21,776 bases of DNA from assembly GCA_003153585.1 (NCBI GenBank), contig PLZZ01000159.1, forward strand, positions 9,885-31,660. The letters run 5' to 3'. This DNA comes from Acidobacteriota bacterium (GTDB taxonomy: Bacteria > Acidobacteriota > Terriglobia > Acidiferrales > UBA7541). Below, piece by piece: positions 1 through 7,688 of this stretch (position 1 is the first letter of the stretch; every line of letters starts with the position of its first letter). The position numbers and the translations under genes are program-made. The notes below the pieces were generated by a model. The model made no database searches. It was not told the origin of the DNA and saw nothing but the letters and a program-made list of their open reading frames with translations.

Positions 1-395
1 AAGGCGCTGCGAATTTCCGCCGCGGTAGTAGCCAGAGCGAGATCATTCGGATGCAGACCGATCTGGCGGCGAACAGCTTCGATCTGTTCGAGTGCACGCT
101 GAACGGCTGTCGGCCCGGTGATCGTTCCAGGAATGTAGATGGAGAAAAAGATCGCGTCGAGGCCGCCTTCGCGCATGCGCGGAATGTCAATGCTGCCGTC
201 CGTGTGGCGCGCGCCAAGATCGAATTTGGGGTCGAGCAAACGCTGCGTCGTGTCGTCGTGAGTGTCCACGACAATCGAGCGGAAATGCAGGTCGTGAGCT
301 TTTTGGGAAACGGGTTGCGATTGTGGCTGAACAGCGAGCAGTGGCAGAATCCCTCCAAGCAAACAACAAATTAAAAACAATCCGAGTCGCGACAT
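1..395 (-). CDS. Membrane dipeptidase (peptidase M19 family), N-terminal part, truncated by window edge
   Basis: Reading the minus strand from the ATG at 395 gives about 131 codons that run off the left edge, so only the N-terminus is present. It opens with a hydrophobic signal-like segment (LGLFLICCLLGGILPLLA) and then shows VVDTHDD, the metal-binding start of the M19 (renal/membrane dipeptidase) TIM barrel. A further segment, DIPRMREGGLDAIFFSIYIP, is typical of the bacterial members. M19 enzymes are zinc-dependent and hydrolyse dipeptides, often with D- or dehydro-residues. The signal sequence suggests export to the envelope, possibly as a lipoprotein, since Cys residues lie in the hydrophobic core (not clearly a lipobox). 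A CGGAGA Shine-Dalgarno-like sequence lies just upstream of the ATG. The catalytic C-terminal half cannot be checked here. Confidence 0.85.
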   Translation of the reverse strand, partial: MSRLGLFLICCLLGGILPLLAVQPQSQPVSQKAHDLHFRSIVVDTHDDTTQRLLDPKFDLGARHTDGSIDIPRMREGGLDAIFFSIYIPGTITGPTAVQRALEQIEAVRRQIGLHPNDLALATTAAEIRSA

Positions 396-506
396 TGTTC
401 TCCGAAGTTTCGTTGGGGATTCTACGATACGTTTCAGTTAAACGAAACCGCGATTTGGTTTTGTGATGCTATGCCGTTGAATTCCCGGAACGCCAAAGCG
501 CCAGTC

Positions 507-1445
507 CTAGAGACGGATGACGGCCTTGCCGCGGAGGCCGCCTTTGCGTAGCTTTTCGAGCATCCGGGCGGCACCGTCCAGGTCAACCGTGGCGCTGATG
601 CGTGCCGTGATCGTGCCGTCCGCGAGCATGCGCGCAACCTGGTTCAGCCCTTGCGGCGTTGACAAAGTATTCGTGGTCGACGAAATATTGTGCGCCGTGA
701 TTTTTCGTTCAGCGAACCACTTTTCGTCCGCTGCATAAATCGTCGAGACCAGGCTGCCTCCAGGTTTCAGAATCTCAGCGTCGCGGCCGATTGCGTCCTT
801 ACCGTTCACGAGATCGAAGACCCCGTCCACGCCGTCCGGGTGGGCTGCGTGTATCGCGCTGATCACGTCGATCGCTTTTGTGTCGTAAACTTCTTCCGCA
901 CCGAGACGCCGAGCTTCGTCGGCGTCGCCGCGAACCGTTGCAATCACGTGCGCTCCGCGTGCGCGCGCCATCTGCACCGCGTACCCGCCGACTCCGCCGG
1001 TCGCGCCCATCACAACGATGCGCTGGCCCGCGGTCACGCCCAACAAGTTGAGTGACGCGAGCGCGGTGATTGCCGGGATGGGCAGCGCGGCTGCCTGCTC
1101 GTCAGTGATGCCATCGGGAATATGCGCCAGCGGTTCTGTTTTCCCGCCCGGTGCGACTGCGGTGTACTCAGTATATGCGCCGTGCGTCCGCGCCATGCCG
1201 AAGATTCGGTCGCCAATTTTGAAATCGCGTTCTCCCGCCGGAACGCGTTCCACCACGCCCGCAAAGTCCGCGCCCAGCACAAACGGAAATGGCGAAGTCG
1301 CCGTCAGCCTTTCGACCAGCTTGTAGTCGATCGGATTGACCCCGGCATACTTGACGCGTATCAGGAACGCGCCGTCCGCGCCGGGAATCGGCAGGTCGAG
1401 TACCGCGGCAGCTTCGCCAAATTTACGGACAGCAAATGCGCGCAT
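507..1445 (-). CDS. Zinc-independent MDR oxidoreductase (NADPH:quinone reductase-like)
   Basis: A 312-residue medium-chain dehydrogenase/reductase of the quinone-oxidoreductase type. The N-terminal GroES-like fold carries VKYAGVNPIDYK (31-42) and FVLGADFAGVV (55-65). The Rossmann fold shows the nucleotide motif GATGGVGG (147-154). The structural- and catalytic-zinc cysteine cluster of alcohol dehydrogenases is absent, which points to an NADPH-dependent quinone or enone reductase in the cytoplasm. Length is normal for the family. The ATG at 1445 has GGGAG six bases upstream, so the start is well supported. It lies about 100 bases downstream of sdhB on the same strand and could be read through from it. 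The natural substrate cannot be inferred from sequence. Confidence 0.88.
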   Translation of the reverse strand: MRAFAVRKFGEAAAVLDLPIPGADGAFLIRVKYAGVNPIDYKLVERLTATSPFPFVLGADFAGVVERVPAGERDFKIGDRIFGMARTHGAYTEYTAVAPGGKTEPLAHIPDGITDEQAAALPIPAITALASLNLLGVTAGQRIVVMGATGGVGGYAVQMARARGAHVIATVRGDADEARRLGAEEVYDTKAIDVISAIHAAHPDGVDGVFDLVNGKDAIGRDAEILKPGGSLVSTIYAADEKWFAERKITAHNISSTTNTLSTPQGLNQVARMLADGTITARISATVDLDGAARMLEKLRKGGLRGKAVIRL

Positions 1446-1470
1446 GTCTCGCTCCCTACACCATCACGCG

Positions 1471-1489
1471 GCGGCCGAAACCGGGCCGC
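1471..1489. other. Short GC-rich hairpin between sdhB and the MDR oxidoreductase
   Basis: GCGGCC and GGCCGC form a 6-bp perfect stem around a 7-base loop (GAAACCG). No T-run follows on the minus strand in which the flanking genes are read, so this is not a convincing intrinsic terminator there. It may mark an mRNA processing or Rho-type boundary downstream of sdhB. The call is weak. Confidence 0.25.
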
Positions 1490-1545
1490 AAAACTCCATC
1501 GCGCACTTAGCCCGCTGGGTTCGTCGACGGCCGACCCCGCCGGCG

Positions 1546-2298
1546 CTACTCACCGCGTAGCCATGATTTTACCGCGTGGACCAGCACCTGGCCGTTGACG
1601 GCGGCCAACGATTCCGTGAGTGGAATGCCCTTGGGGCAAGCCTTCACGCAATTTTGCGCGTTGTCGCAATCGGCGATGCCGCCGGGTAACATCAGCGCTT
1701 CGAGGCGTTCCGCGGAATGCATCGCACCGGTCGGGTGCATGTTAAACAGACGCACTTGGCTAACAATCGCGGCGCCGACAAAAGGATCCCGCTGGTTGAC
1801 CTTCGGGCAAACTTCGAGACAATTTCCGCAAGTGATGCAGCGCGAAAGCGGGTAGCCTTTTTCCTGCACCGACGGAGCCATGCGCGGGCCTTCGCCTATA
1901 TCGTACGTGCCGTCAATCGGAATCCAGCAGTGCGTGCGCTTCAGATCTTCGAACATCTTCGAACGGTCAACCACCAGATCGCGCACCAACGGGAATTTCG
2001 TGAGCGGCTCCAGGCGAATTGGTTTTTCGAGATCGTCCACCAGAGCGGTGCAGGCTTGCCGTGCAGTTCCATTGATGAGCATGGCGCAGGCGCCGCAGAC
2101 TTCCTCCAGACAATTCGCGTCGTAGCTGACAGGAGTGGATTCGACGCCGCTTCGCGTGAAGGGCTTTTCAGCAATGTCCCGCAAGCAAATGATCACGTTC
2201 ATGTGCGGGCGGTAGCGGAGTTCGTATTCTTCCCAGCGCACAGATTCGTCCGGCCGCTGCTGGCGTTTGATGCGGACGATAAAAGTTTTATCTGCCAT
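1546..2298 (-). CDS. sdhB: Succinate dehydrogenase / fumarate reductase iron-sulfur subunit
   Basis: This 250-residue subunit passes electrons from the FAD of SdhA to the membrane quinone through three iron-sulfur clusters. The cysteine ligands are visible in order: NCLEEVCGACAMLINGTARQ followed by AC for the [2Fe-2S] cluster, CITCGNCLEVCP for the [4Fe-4S] cluster, and CDNAQNCVKACPKGIP for the [3Fe-4S] cluster. Length and spacing match the Bacillus/Bacteroidota-type SdhB that works with a single five-helix cytochrome b subunit. AGAGG lies four bases before the ATG at 2298. It follows sdhA with a 45-base gap and is the last gene of the sdhCAB operon. It acts at the cytoplasmic face of the membrane in the TCA cycle and respiration. 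Confidence 0.96.
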   Translation of the reverse strand: MADKTFIVRIKRQQRPDESVRWEEYELRYRPHMNVIICLRDIAEKPFTRSGVESTPVSYDANCLEEVCGACAMLINGTARQACTALVDDLEKPIRLEPLTKFPLVRDLVVDRSKMFEDLKRTHCWIPIDGTYDIGEGPRMAPSVQEKGYPLSRCITCGNCLEVCPKVNQRDPFVGAAIVSQVRLFNMHPTGAMHSAERLEALMLPGGIADCDNAQNCVKACPKGIPLTESLAAVNGQVLVHAVKSWLRGE

Positions 2299-2343
2299 GT
2301 CGCCTCTTAAAGCTGCTGCCGCACCTCAAGTCCCTATCTAAGT

Positions 2344-4131
2344 TTAAGCCTTCGCTGTGTACTTGCGCTCGCGTGGCTGAAGTAGCGAAGTGTCAACCGG
2401 TTCGTACTCAAGCTGGATATTGCCATCGTTGTAGCTGGCCTTGGTGGTCTTCAGCCAGTTGGCGTCATCGCGTTCAGGGAAATCGGGTTTGTAGTGCGCG
2501 CCGCGAGTTTCATTGCGCGCGAGCGCACCCATGGTGATCACCCGTGCGAGAATCAGCATATTGCCGAGCTCGCGCACGAAGTTGAGCGTTTGATTCGCCC
2601 ACTGTGTGCGGTCTTGCAAATTAATTCGCGTAAAGCGCTCGCTGAGCTCATCGAGCTTCACTAAAGTCTTTTGCAGGTTTGCGTTGTAGCGAATCACGGT
2701 GACGTTCTCGGTCATAATGTCGCCCATCTCGCGCCAGATCGTAATCGGATTTTCAGTCCCTTTGTGCTGATTCAGCAGGGCGTCGGTGATGTCTTGCTGG
2801 CGGACGCGTTCGCGCTCGAATATCGCCCCCGGAACGTTCTCGCATCCGCTTTCGAGGCCACGCGCGTAACGCACCGCGGCGGGGCCTGCGAGCATTCCAC
2901 CGTAAATGCAAGAGACCAGAGAATTCGCGCCCAGCCGGTTCGCGCCGTGATACTGGTACTCGCATTCTCCGGCGGCATAAATGCCCGGAACGTTGGTAGC
3001 TTGATTTTGATTGTCCACCCACAATCCGCCCATGGTGTAGTGCATCGCGGGGAAAACTTTCATAGGCTCTTCGCGGGGGTCGACGCCCACGAATTTTTCG
3101 TAAATCTCCAGAATGCCTTCCAGTTTGCGGTCGAGCGTCTCGCGCGGAATGTGGGTGACGTCCAGATAAACGGCCGGCTCGCCTACAAGGCCCATTTTCA
3201 TTTCGAAAACAATTTTGTGGATAGCGCGAGTGGCCACGTCGCGCGGAACCAGATTGCCGTACTTCGGATACCAGTCTTCAAGGAAATAGAACCGTTCATT
3301 CTCGGGGATGTCCTTACCCGCGCGCTTATCGCCGGCCTGCTTGGGCACCCAAACGCGGCCGCCTTCACCTCGCGCCGACTCGCTCATCAACCGGCACTTG
3401 TCTTCACCGGGAATTGCCGTCGGATGAACCTGGATGAATTCTCCATTGGCGTAATACACACCCTGCTGGAACAGTGCCGACTGCGCGGAGCCGGTGCAGA
3501 CCACGGAATTTGTTGAGCGGCCGAAAACCACACCGATGCCGCCGGTGCAAAAAATCGCCGCATCGCACGGGAAGGTGCGAATTTCCATGGTTCTCAAATC
3601 CATACCGCAGATGCCGCGGCAAACTCCGCCATCATCTAGAACTACGGAGAGAAACGTCCAGCCCTCAAATTTTTTGACTTTGTCTTCGGACTCGAAGCGG
3701 CGGACCTGCTCGTCCAGCGCGTACAGCAATTGCTGGCCCGTCGTCGCGCCGGCAAAGGCCGTACGGTTGTAAAGCGTGCCGCCGAAACGGCGAAAATCGA
3801 GCAAACCTTCAGGCGTGCGGTTGAACATGACGCCCATGCGGTCGAGCAAATCGATGATCGCGGGAGCAGCTTCGCACATGCCCTTCACCAGCGGCTGATT
3901 GGCCAGGAAGTCGCCGCCGTAAATGGTGTCGTCAAAATGTTTCCAGGTGGAATCCCCCTCGCCTTTCAAATTTTTTGCGGCGTTAATGCCGCCCTGCGCG
4001 CACACAGAATGGGAGCGCTTCACCGGAACAATCGAGAAGAGATCAACAGGTATACCCGATTCCGCGACTCGAATCGTGGCCATCAGGCCGGCCAGACCGC
4101 CGCCGACTACGATAATTTTGGGCTGTGTCAT
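2344..4131 (-). CDS. sdhA: Succinate dehydrogenase / fumarate reductase flavoprotein subunit
   Basis: A 595-residue catalytic subunit that oxidises succinate to fumarate. The N-terminus starts MTQPKIIVVGGGLAGLMATI, a dinucleotide-binding fold for FAD. RSHSVCAQGGINAA contains the His expected to carry the covalent FAD. Further motifs are HPTAIPG, SARGEGGRVWV and the C-terminal AGECEYQYHGANRLGANSL. The reading frame is open 33 codons further upstream, but those codons are Arg-rich and lie inside sdhC. The ATG at 4131 shares an ATGA overlap with the sdhC stop (4128-4130) and gives the conserved N-terminus, so I take that start. The overlap implies translational coupling of SdhA to SdhC. Confidence 0.96.
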   Translation of the reverse strand: MTQPKIIVVGGGLAGLMATIRVAESGIPVDLFSIVPVKRSHSVCAQGGINAAKNLKGEGDSTWKHFDDTIYGGDFLANQPLVKGMCEAAPAIIDLLDRMGVMFNRTPEGLLDFRRFGGTLYNRTAFAGATTGQQLLYALDEQVRRFESEDKVKKFEGWTFLSVVLDDGGVCRGICGMDLRTMEIRTFPCDAAIFCTGGIGVVFGRSTNSVVCTGSAQSALFQQGVYYANGEFIQVHPTAIPGEDKCRLMSESARGEGGRVWVPKQAGDKRAGKDIPENERFYFLEDWYPKYGNLVPRDVATRAIHKIVFEMKMGLVGEPAVYLDVTHIPRETLDRKLEGILEIYEKFVGVDPREEPMKVFPAMHYTMGGLWVDNQNQATNVPGIYAAGECEYQYHGANRLGANSLVSCIYGGMLAGPAAVRYARGLESGCENVPGAIFERERVRQQDITDALLNQHKGTENPITIWREMGDIMTENVTVIRYNANLQKTLVKLDELSERFTRINLQDRTQWANQTLNFVRELGNMLILARVITMGALARNETRGAHYKPDFPERDDANWLKTTKASYNDGNIQLEYEPVDTSLLQPRERKYTAKA

Positions 4132-4778
4132 TGCACGTAACCGCCGAGAGGAAACCATGCGTAATGAAATCCGAGCACGACCACGATGCCTGCGAGCGTG
4201 CAACCAACTCCTACGGCGGCGCCGAACCACGCGGCGGCATGCTGCGCCTTAGGAGTGATGGCGATTCCCCATTTGCAGGCGAAATTCCAGAGCCCATTTC
4301 CCAAATGGAAAGAGCACGCAGTGACTCCCACAAGGTACGCGATCACGTACCACGGATTCGTCATGTCCTGTGCCACTCCGGCATAACGCGTCACGCCGTG
4401 GCCGCCGAAGCGCTCGGTGTAAAGGTGCCAGCCGATAAAGACGAAGGCAAGCAACCCCGTCCAGCGTTGCAGTACATACATCCAGTTTGACATCCAGGGA
4501 TGGCTGAGAGCGTTGGATTTCCCTCTCGACCAGATGTACATGCCATAGAGACTGTGGAACAAAAGAGGGATCCAGAGGACGGCCGCTTCGACGCCGATGC
4601 GCCACGGAACGGTTTGAAGTTCACCGGAAACTTGATTGTATTTTTCGATGCTGACTAAGGCGTAGCTATTAGACCAAAGATGATCGACAAGATAAGCGCC
4701 AATGGGAACTACGCCGCTGAGGGACTGCAGTTTGTCGAGAATATAGCCTGTTTTGGATTCAGGCGCTGCCGCCGGCAT
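4128..4778 (-). CDS. sdhC: Succinate dehydrogenase cytochrome b subunit (five-helix, b558 family)
   Basis: The membrane anchor of complex II. It has 216 residues and about five hydrophobic segments, as in the fused SdhC type of Bacillus and Bacteroidota that carries two b hemes and reduces menaquinone. Candidate heme-ligand histidines sit in VDHLWSNSYALV, LLFHSLYGMYIW, FIGWHLYTERFG and SFHLGNGLWNF. The frame is open to 4937, but the extra 53 residues are unlike the family. The ATG at 4778 gives the expected MPAAAPESKTGYILDKLQS start and has TTGGAG five bases upstream. It is the first gene of sdhC-sdhA-sdhB and ends in an ATGA overlap with sdhA. A near-consensus promoter lies 30-60 bases upstream. 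Confidence 0.93.
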   Translation of the reverse strand: MPAAAPESKTGYILDKLQSLSGVVPIGAYLVDHLWSNSYALVSIEKYNQVSGELQTVPWRIGVEAAVLWIPLLFHSLYGMYIWSRGKSNALSHPWMSNWMYVLQRWTGLLAFVFIGWHLYTERFGGHGVTRYAGVAQDMTNPWYVIAYLVGVTACSFHLGNGLWNFACKWGIAITPKAQHAAAWFGAAVGVGCTLAGIVVVLGFHYAWFPLGGYVQ

Positions 4779-4808
4779 GCACGCTCCAAAATTATTTCGT
4801 ACAAACAG

Positions 4809-4837
4809 AGTATAGGCAGGCGTGAAGAAGTTTGCAA
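4809..4837 (-). promoter_or_regulatory. Sigma-70-type promoter of the sdhCAB operon
   Basis: On the minus strand TTGCAA (4837-4832) is followed by a 17-base spacer and TATACT (4814-4809). These match four of six and five of six consensus bases with ideal spacing. Transcription would begin near 4802 and leave a leader of roughly 24 bases containing the TTGGAG Shine-Dalgarno of sdhC. The site also supports the shorter sdhC start, since the promoter lies inside the rejected N-terminal extension. Confidence 0.65.
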
Positions 4838-5001
4838 CCACGCGAGTGGGCTGAAATGGGACACGCCAGAGGGATTCTGCAAAGCAGGGGAGGAGTGAAG
4901 CCGCGGATAGTCGCCTATCGTAATGCATGAAACACACCGACGCGACACGAAGATTCCTGCTGAAATGTTCATGTTAAACTCATGGAATAGGCGCGGCATA
5001 T

Positions 5002-5556
5002 ATGTCTAACGAATACATGGCCGAACTGAAGAAGTGGGCGAACGAGCTCGTGCGCACCAATGCCTCGGGTGAGTTTGTCGGAATGCATCGCGCTGTGGAG
5101 CTGATGAGCAAGCACTTCGTGGTGCAACCTCACGAAGTTGCCATTCTCGTGGCCATGCCCGACGAGCGATTCCTGCGATTCGTAATGCCCGAAAACCTTC
5201 TGGGCATGGGCCAGATTCCGCTGACGAGCGCCAATTCACTGGCGGTACGCACCGTCCGAGAAAGACGGCCTGAAATGATCAACCATTTCTCGGCGGTCCC
5301 GCACGCTTCGGTTTTCGAAGCGGTCCCCATCTCGGAAGATAAGCGCGGGATTGCCATCCAGAAGATCATGAGCGTGCCGATCCTGCTGGATAAAAAGGTG
5401 ATCGGCGTGATTCAAGTTTCGCGCAAAGGGGCCACCCCCTCAGAGGCCGGCCCGGACTTTGTGCCGCAACAGCTCCGAGAGCTCAAGACCATCGCCGATA
5501 CAATCGCCCCCTGCGTCCCCCTCTGCGCCAAGGAATCTGAACTTCATAGCTCTTAA
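5002..5556 (+). CDS. GAF-domain protein
   Basis: A 184-residue cytoplasmic protein that is essentially one GAF domain. A short helix (MAELKKWANELVRTN) is followed by the GAF fold to about residue 165, including VAILVAMPDERFLRFVMPEN, MSVPILLDKKVIGVIQVSRK and a final helix QQLRELKTIADTIA. GAF domains bind small molecules such as cyclic nucleotides or tetrapyrroles, or mediate dimerisation. No output domain (kinase, cyclase, HTH) is attached, so it is probably a sensor subunit or partner. No chromophore-type Cys motif is evident. The start is the first in-frame ATG after a weak AGGCG-like site. It is divergent from the sdh operon, across 223 bases that hold the sdh promoter. Its ligand is unknown. 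Confidence 0.8.
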   Translation: MSNEYMAELKKWANELVRTNASGEFVGMHRAVELMSKHFVVQPHEVAILVAMPDERFLRFVMPENLLGMGQIPLTSANSLAVRTVRERRPEMINHFSAVPHASVFEAVPISEDKRGIAIQKIMSVPILLDKKVIGVIQVSRKGATPSEAGPDFVPQQLRELKTIADTIAPCVPLCAKESELHSS

Positions 5557-5731
5557 GCGAACTGTACGCGAATATCCGAGAGCGCAACTTTCTGCAGATG
5601 ACCGGGTTTTATGACTGGAATACAACTCGGCACGCCACTCTTGCCATCATTCTAATAGGCGCAAATGAGGCTAGAGCAAGCTTTTTAAGAGTGCTGCCGG
5701 CGGTTGAGGCAGAAGGACTAGGAGACTAACA

Positions 5732-6784
5732 ATGGTTATCAACTTCGCGGATGGGACGGGTCGCAGCATAATGACGAGGCTGGGGATTGGCACTCTTGCG
5801 CTTGGGTTTTGTTTGTGCGCGATGCCAGCGTCAGCCCAGCAGGACCCGCAGCAACCACAGGATCAGCAACAGCAGCAGCAACCGCAAGATCAGCAACAGC
5901 AGCAACCACAGGATCAACAACCGCAACAACCGGATCAACAGCAGCAAGCGCAACCCCCGCAGGCGCCCCAGGATGCGTCCCAGCCAAATGCAGCGCCCGA
6001 CGCACAGCAGAACGGGCCGCAGGATAACTACACCGTGCCGGATTCGCTTACGCTGCCGGCGGGTGCGATTCTGCAAGTGCGGACGACGGGGTGGCTTTCC
6101 AGCGATAGAAATAAAGTGGGCGACAATTTAATACTGACGCTCGATCAACCGCTGATAGTCGACGGCTTGGTCGTGGCGAGGCGCGGGCAGACCGTGACGG
6201 GAACGGTGGTGAATGCGGAACGAGCCGGTCGGGTAAAAGGCGTCTCGAAGCTAGGGCTATCGTTAAGCCAACTAACGCTGGTTGATGGCCAGTTGGTTGA
6301 CGTTAAAACTTCGCTGATCAAAGCAAGTGGCGGAACTTCGAACGGTCGAGATGCACTAGGTGTCGTAGGCACAACCGGATTCGGCGCCGCAGTCGGCGCG
6401 GCAGCCGCAGGAGGCCCAGGAGCGGCTATAGGCGCCGGCGCGGGGTTTGTCGCGGGCGTCACAGGAGTGCTGTTAACGCGAGGGAGACCAACGATCATCC
6501 CTCCTGAATCGCTGCTCACCTTTCGGGTGGAAACTCCGCTAACTATTTCCACCGTTCACGGCCAGGTGGCGTTCCAACCAGTCACGTCGCAGGATTATGG
6601 AACGAGTAACCAGACGCGACGGCCGAGAAGGTACGTTGGTCCTTATCCGCCTCCGCCATATGCTTACGCGTATCCCTACGGATCGCCCTACGGATATCCT
6701 TACGGTTATCCGGGATACTATCCGGGTCTGTACGTCGGCTATTACGGCGGATGGGGATATGGCCGGCGCTGGGGCTGGCGCTAG
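5732..6784 (+). CDS. Exported Gln-rich, glycine-zipper protein with Tyr/Gly-rich tail (function unknown)
   Basis: A 350-residue protein in four parts. A signal peptide (about 1-35) has a hydrophobic core LGIGTLALGFCLCAMPASA. A Gln/Pro-rich low-complexity stretch (36-98) has repeats of the type PQDQQQQQ. A beta-rich domain (about 103-200) contains LTLPAGAILQVRTTGWLSSD and VVARRGQTVTGTVVNAERAG. A glycine zipper (about 210-248) alternates G and A and precedes TIIPPESLLTFRVETPL. The tail from about 297 is Pro/Tyr/Gly-rich and ends GWGYGRRWGWR. An AGGAG site seven bases before the ATG at 5732 favours this start over the internal Met14. Export is well supported, and the glycine zipper suggests envelope insertion or oligomerisation. 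The gene ends just before a strong terminator and looks monocistronic. Confidence 0.8.
   Translation: MVINFADGTGRSIMTRLGIGTLALGFCLCAMPASAQQDPQQPQDQQQQQQPQDQQQQQPQDQQPQQPDQQQQAQPPQAPQDASQPNAAPDAQQNGPQDNYTVPDSLTLPAGAILQVRTTGWLSSDRNKVGDNLILTLDQPLIVDGLVVARRGQTVTGTVVNAERAGRVKGVSKLGLSLSQLTLVDGQLVDVKTSLIKASGGTSNGRDALGVVGTTGFGAAVGAAAAGGPGAAIGAGAGFVAGVTGVLLTRGRPTIIPPESLLTFRVETPLTISTVHGQVAFQPVTSQDYGTSNQTRRPRRYVGPYPPPPYAYAYPYGSPYGYPYGYPGYYPGLYVGYYGGWGYGRRWGWR
5855..5947 (+). repeat. Imperfect in-frame CAG/CAA-rich tandem repeat
   Basis: Four imperfect coding units of 24-27 bases, each beginning Pro-Gln-Asp (or Pro-Asp) and followed by two to six Gln. They are built of alternating CAG, CAA and GAT codons. 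Units start at residues 42, 51, 59 and 67 of the exported protein. The mixture of CAG and CAA codons suggests selection on the protein repeat, though the DNA could still vary in copy number. Confidence 0.8.
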
Positions 6785-6816
6785 ACCCTCAACACAACTT
6801 CCCGAATCATCGATCG

Positions 6817-6847
6817 AAGGGGACTCATTTCAAAGAGTCCCCTTTTC
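6817..6847 (+). terminator. Rho-independent terminator of the Gln-rich protein gene
   Basis: AAGGGGACTC (6817-6826) pairs perfectly with GAGTCCCCTT (6835-6844) across an 8-base loop and is followed by TTCTT. The stem begins 33 bases after the stop codon at 6784. Flanking CAACACAA and TTGTGTGTTG could extend the structure with one bulge. This is a canonical intrinsic terminator. Confidence 0.9.
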
Positions 6848-6992
6848 TTGTGTGTTGATGGGGAGCGGGAGCTGGAAGCAAGAAAGCAGCCGACGAAGTG
6901 AGCAAGCGCGACGCCATCCGATAAAATTGTAACCTAGCTGAAACATTTCCAGAGCATCCTGCGTTACTACTGCGCACGAGGTCAATTAGTGA

Positions 6993-7020
6993 TTGACTTA
7001 GCCGCGTGTGCTTGTTAATT
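6993..7020 (+). promoter_or_regulatory. Putative sigma-70-type promoter for the arginine decarboxylase gene
   Basis: TTGACT (6993-6998) and TTAATT (7015-7020) are separated by 16 bases, upstream of the decarboxylase gene and downstream of the preceding terminator. The -35 matches five of six consensus bases; the -10 is moderate. It would give a leader of about 50 bases. It is the best candidate in the interval, without experimental support. Confidence 0.5.
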
Positions 7021-7078
7021 TCCGAATGCGTTAGATTTTTCCTACTCAACCGAGTGGAGGCACCGCAACTCACCGCAT

Positions 7079-7636
7079 ATGGCGTTCGTCGCGAAGAAAA
7101 TTTTCTTAACAAAAGGGGTGGGCAAACACCGCGAGCGTCTTTCGAGCTTTGAGTTGGCATTGCGCAATGCCGGAATCGCCGCGTGCAACATCGTTCGCGT
7201 CTCCTCGATTTTTCCTCCCTACTGCAAGCTGATCTCCCGAAGCGAAGGGCTCAAGCATTTGAAGCCCGGCCAAGTGGCGTTCACCGTGATCAGCGAAAAT
7301 CAAACGCGTGAGCCGCATCGATTGATCGCCGCAGGCGTCGGCCTGGCGTTGCCCGCTGATAAATCCATGTTCGGCTATTTGTCCGAACACCACTCATTCG
7401 GCGAGAGCGAAGAAATTGCCGGAGAGTACACCGAAGAGCTCGCTGCGGAAATGCTGGCGACAACACTGAACGTAGAATTCGATCCGGACCTGTCGTGGGA
7501 CGAGAAAAAAGAGGTCTATCGCATCTCAAACAAGATCGTTCGCACCATGAACATCACGCAGTCCGCCGTCGGCGACAAGCGCGGCCTGTGGACCACCGTG
7601 TTAGCCGCTGCAATTTTAATCGGCGAAGACGATTAG
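7079..7636 (+). CDS. Pyruvoyl-dependent arginine decarboxylase
   Basis: A 185-residue member of the PvlArgDC family (arginine to agmatine plus CO2, cytoplasmic). The N-terminal KKIFLTKGVGKHRERLSSFE and the segment VRVSSIFPP are diagnostic. The proenzyme should cleave itself between Ser42 and Ser43, turning Ser43 into the N-terminal pyruvoyl group of the alpha chain. The family is best known from archaea and chlamydiae and differs from the PLP-dependent SpeA of most bacteria. Length is normal. The ATG at 7079 is the only reasonable start, but the best Shine-Dalgarno (GGAGG, 7056-7060) is unusually distant at 18 bases. It faces the deoxyhypusine-synthase-like gene 52 bases away and supplies agmatine to the polyamine module. 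Confidence 0.93.
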   Translation: MAFVAKKIFLTKGVGKHRERLSSFELALRNAGIAACNIVRVSSIFPPYCKLISRSEGLKHLKPGQVAFTVISENQTREPHRLIAAGVGLALPADKSMFGYLSEHHSFGESEEIAGEYTEELAAEMLATTLNVEFDPDLSWDEKKEVYRISNKIVRTMNITQSAVGDKRGLWTTVLAAAILIGEDD

Positions 7637-7688
7637 TTCCCTGCTTCAGGCGCTCGCGTCATCGATTCTCTCCAACCAAAAAGTGACG

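Noticed and set aside
2671..3516. 281-codon open frame on the plus strand inside sdhA
   Set aside because: It lies wholly antisense to a well-supported gene, shows no family motif and reflects the codon bias of sdhA in GC-rich DNA.
4132..4230. 33-codon N-terminal extension of sdhA
   Set aside because: The added residues are Arg-rich, lie inside sdhC and precede a conserved FAD-binding N-terminus; the ATGA overlap marks the true start.
5636..5693. CACTCTT and AAGAGTG inverted pair upstream of the Gln-rich protein gene
   Set aside because: Seven-base arms separated by 44 bases are expected by chance at this scale, and no other support was seen.
5771..5773. Internal Met14 as the start of the Gln-rich exported protein
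   Set aside because: It gives a tidier signal peptide, but no ribosome site precedes it, whereas AGGAG is correctly spaced before 5732. The question remains slightly open.
5855..5947. Possible CRISPR-like array in the repetitive stretch
   Set aside because: The units are contiguous, in frame and code Gln-rich protein, with no spacers of unique sequence.
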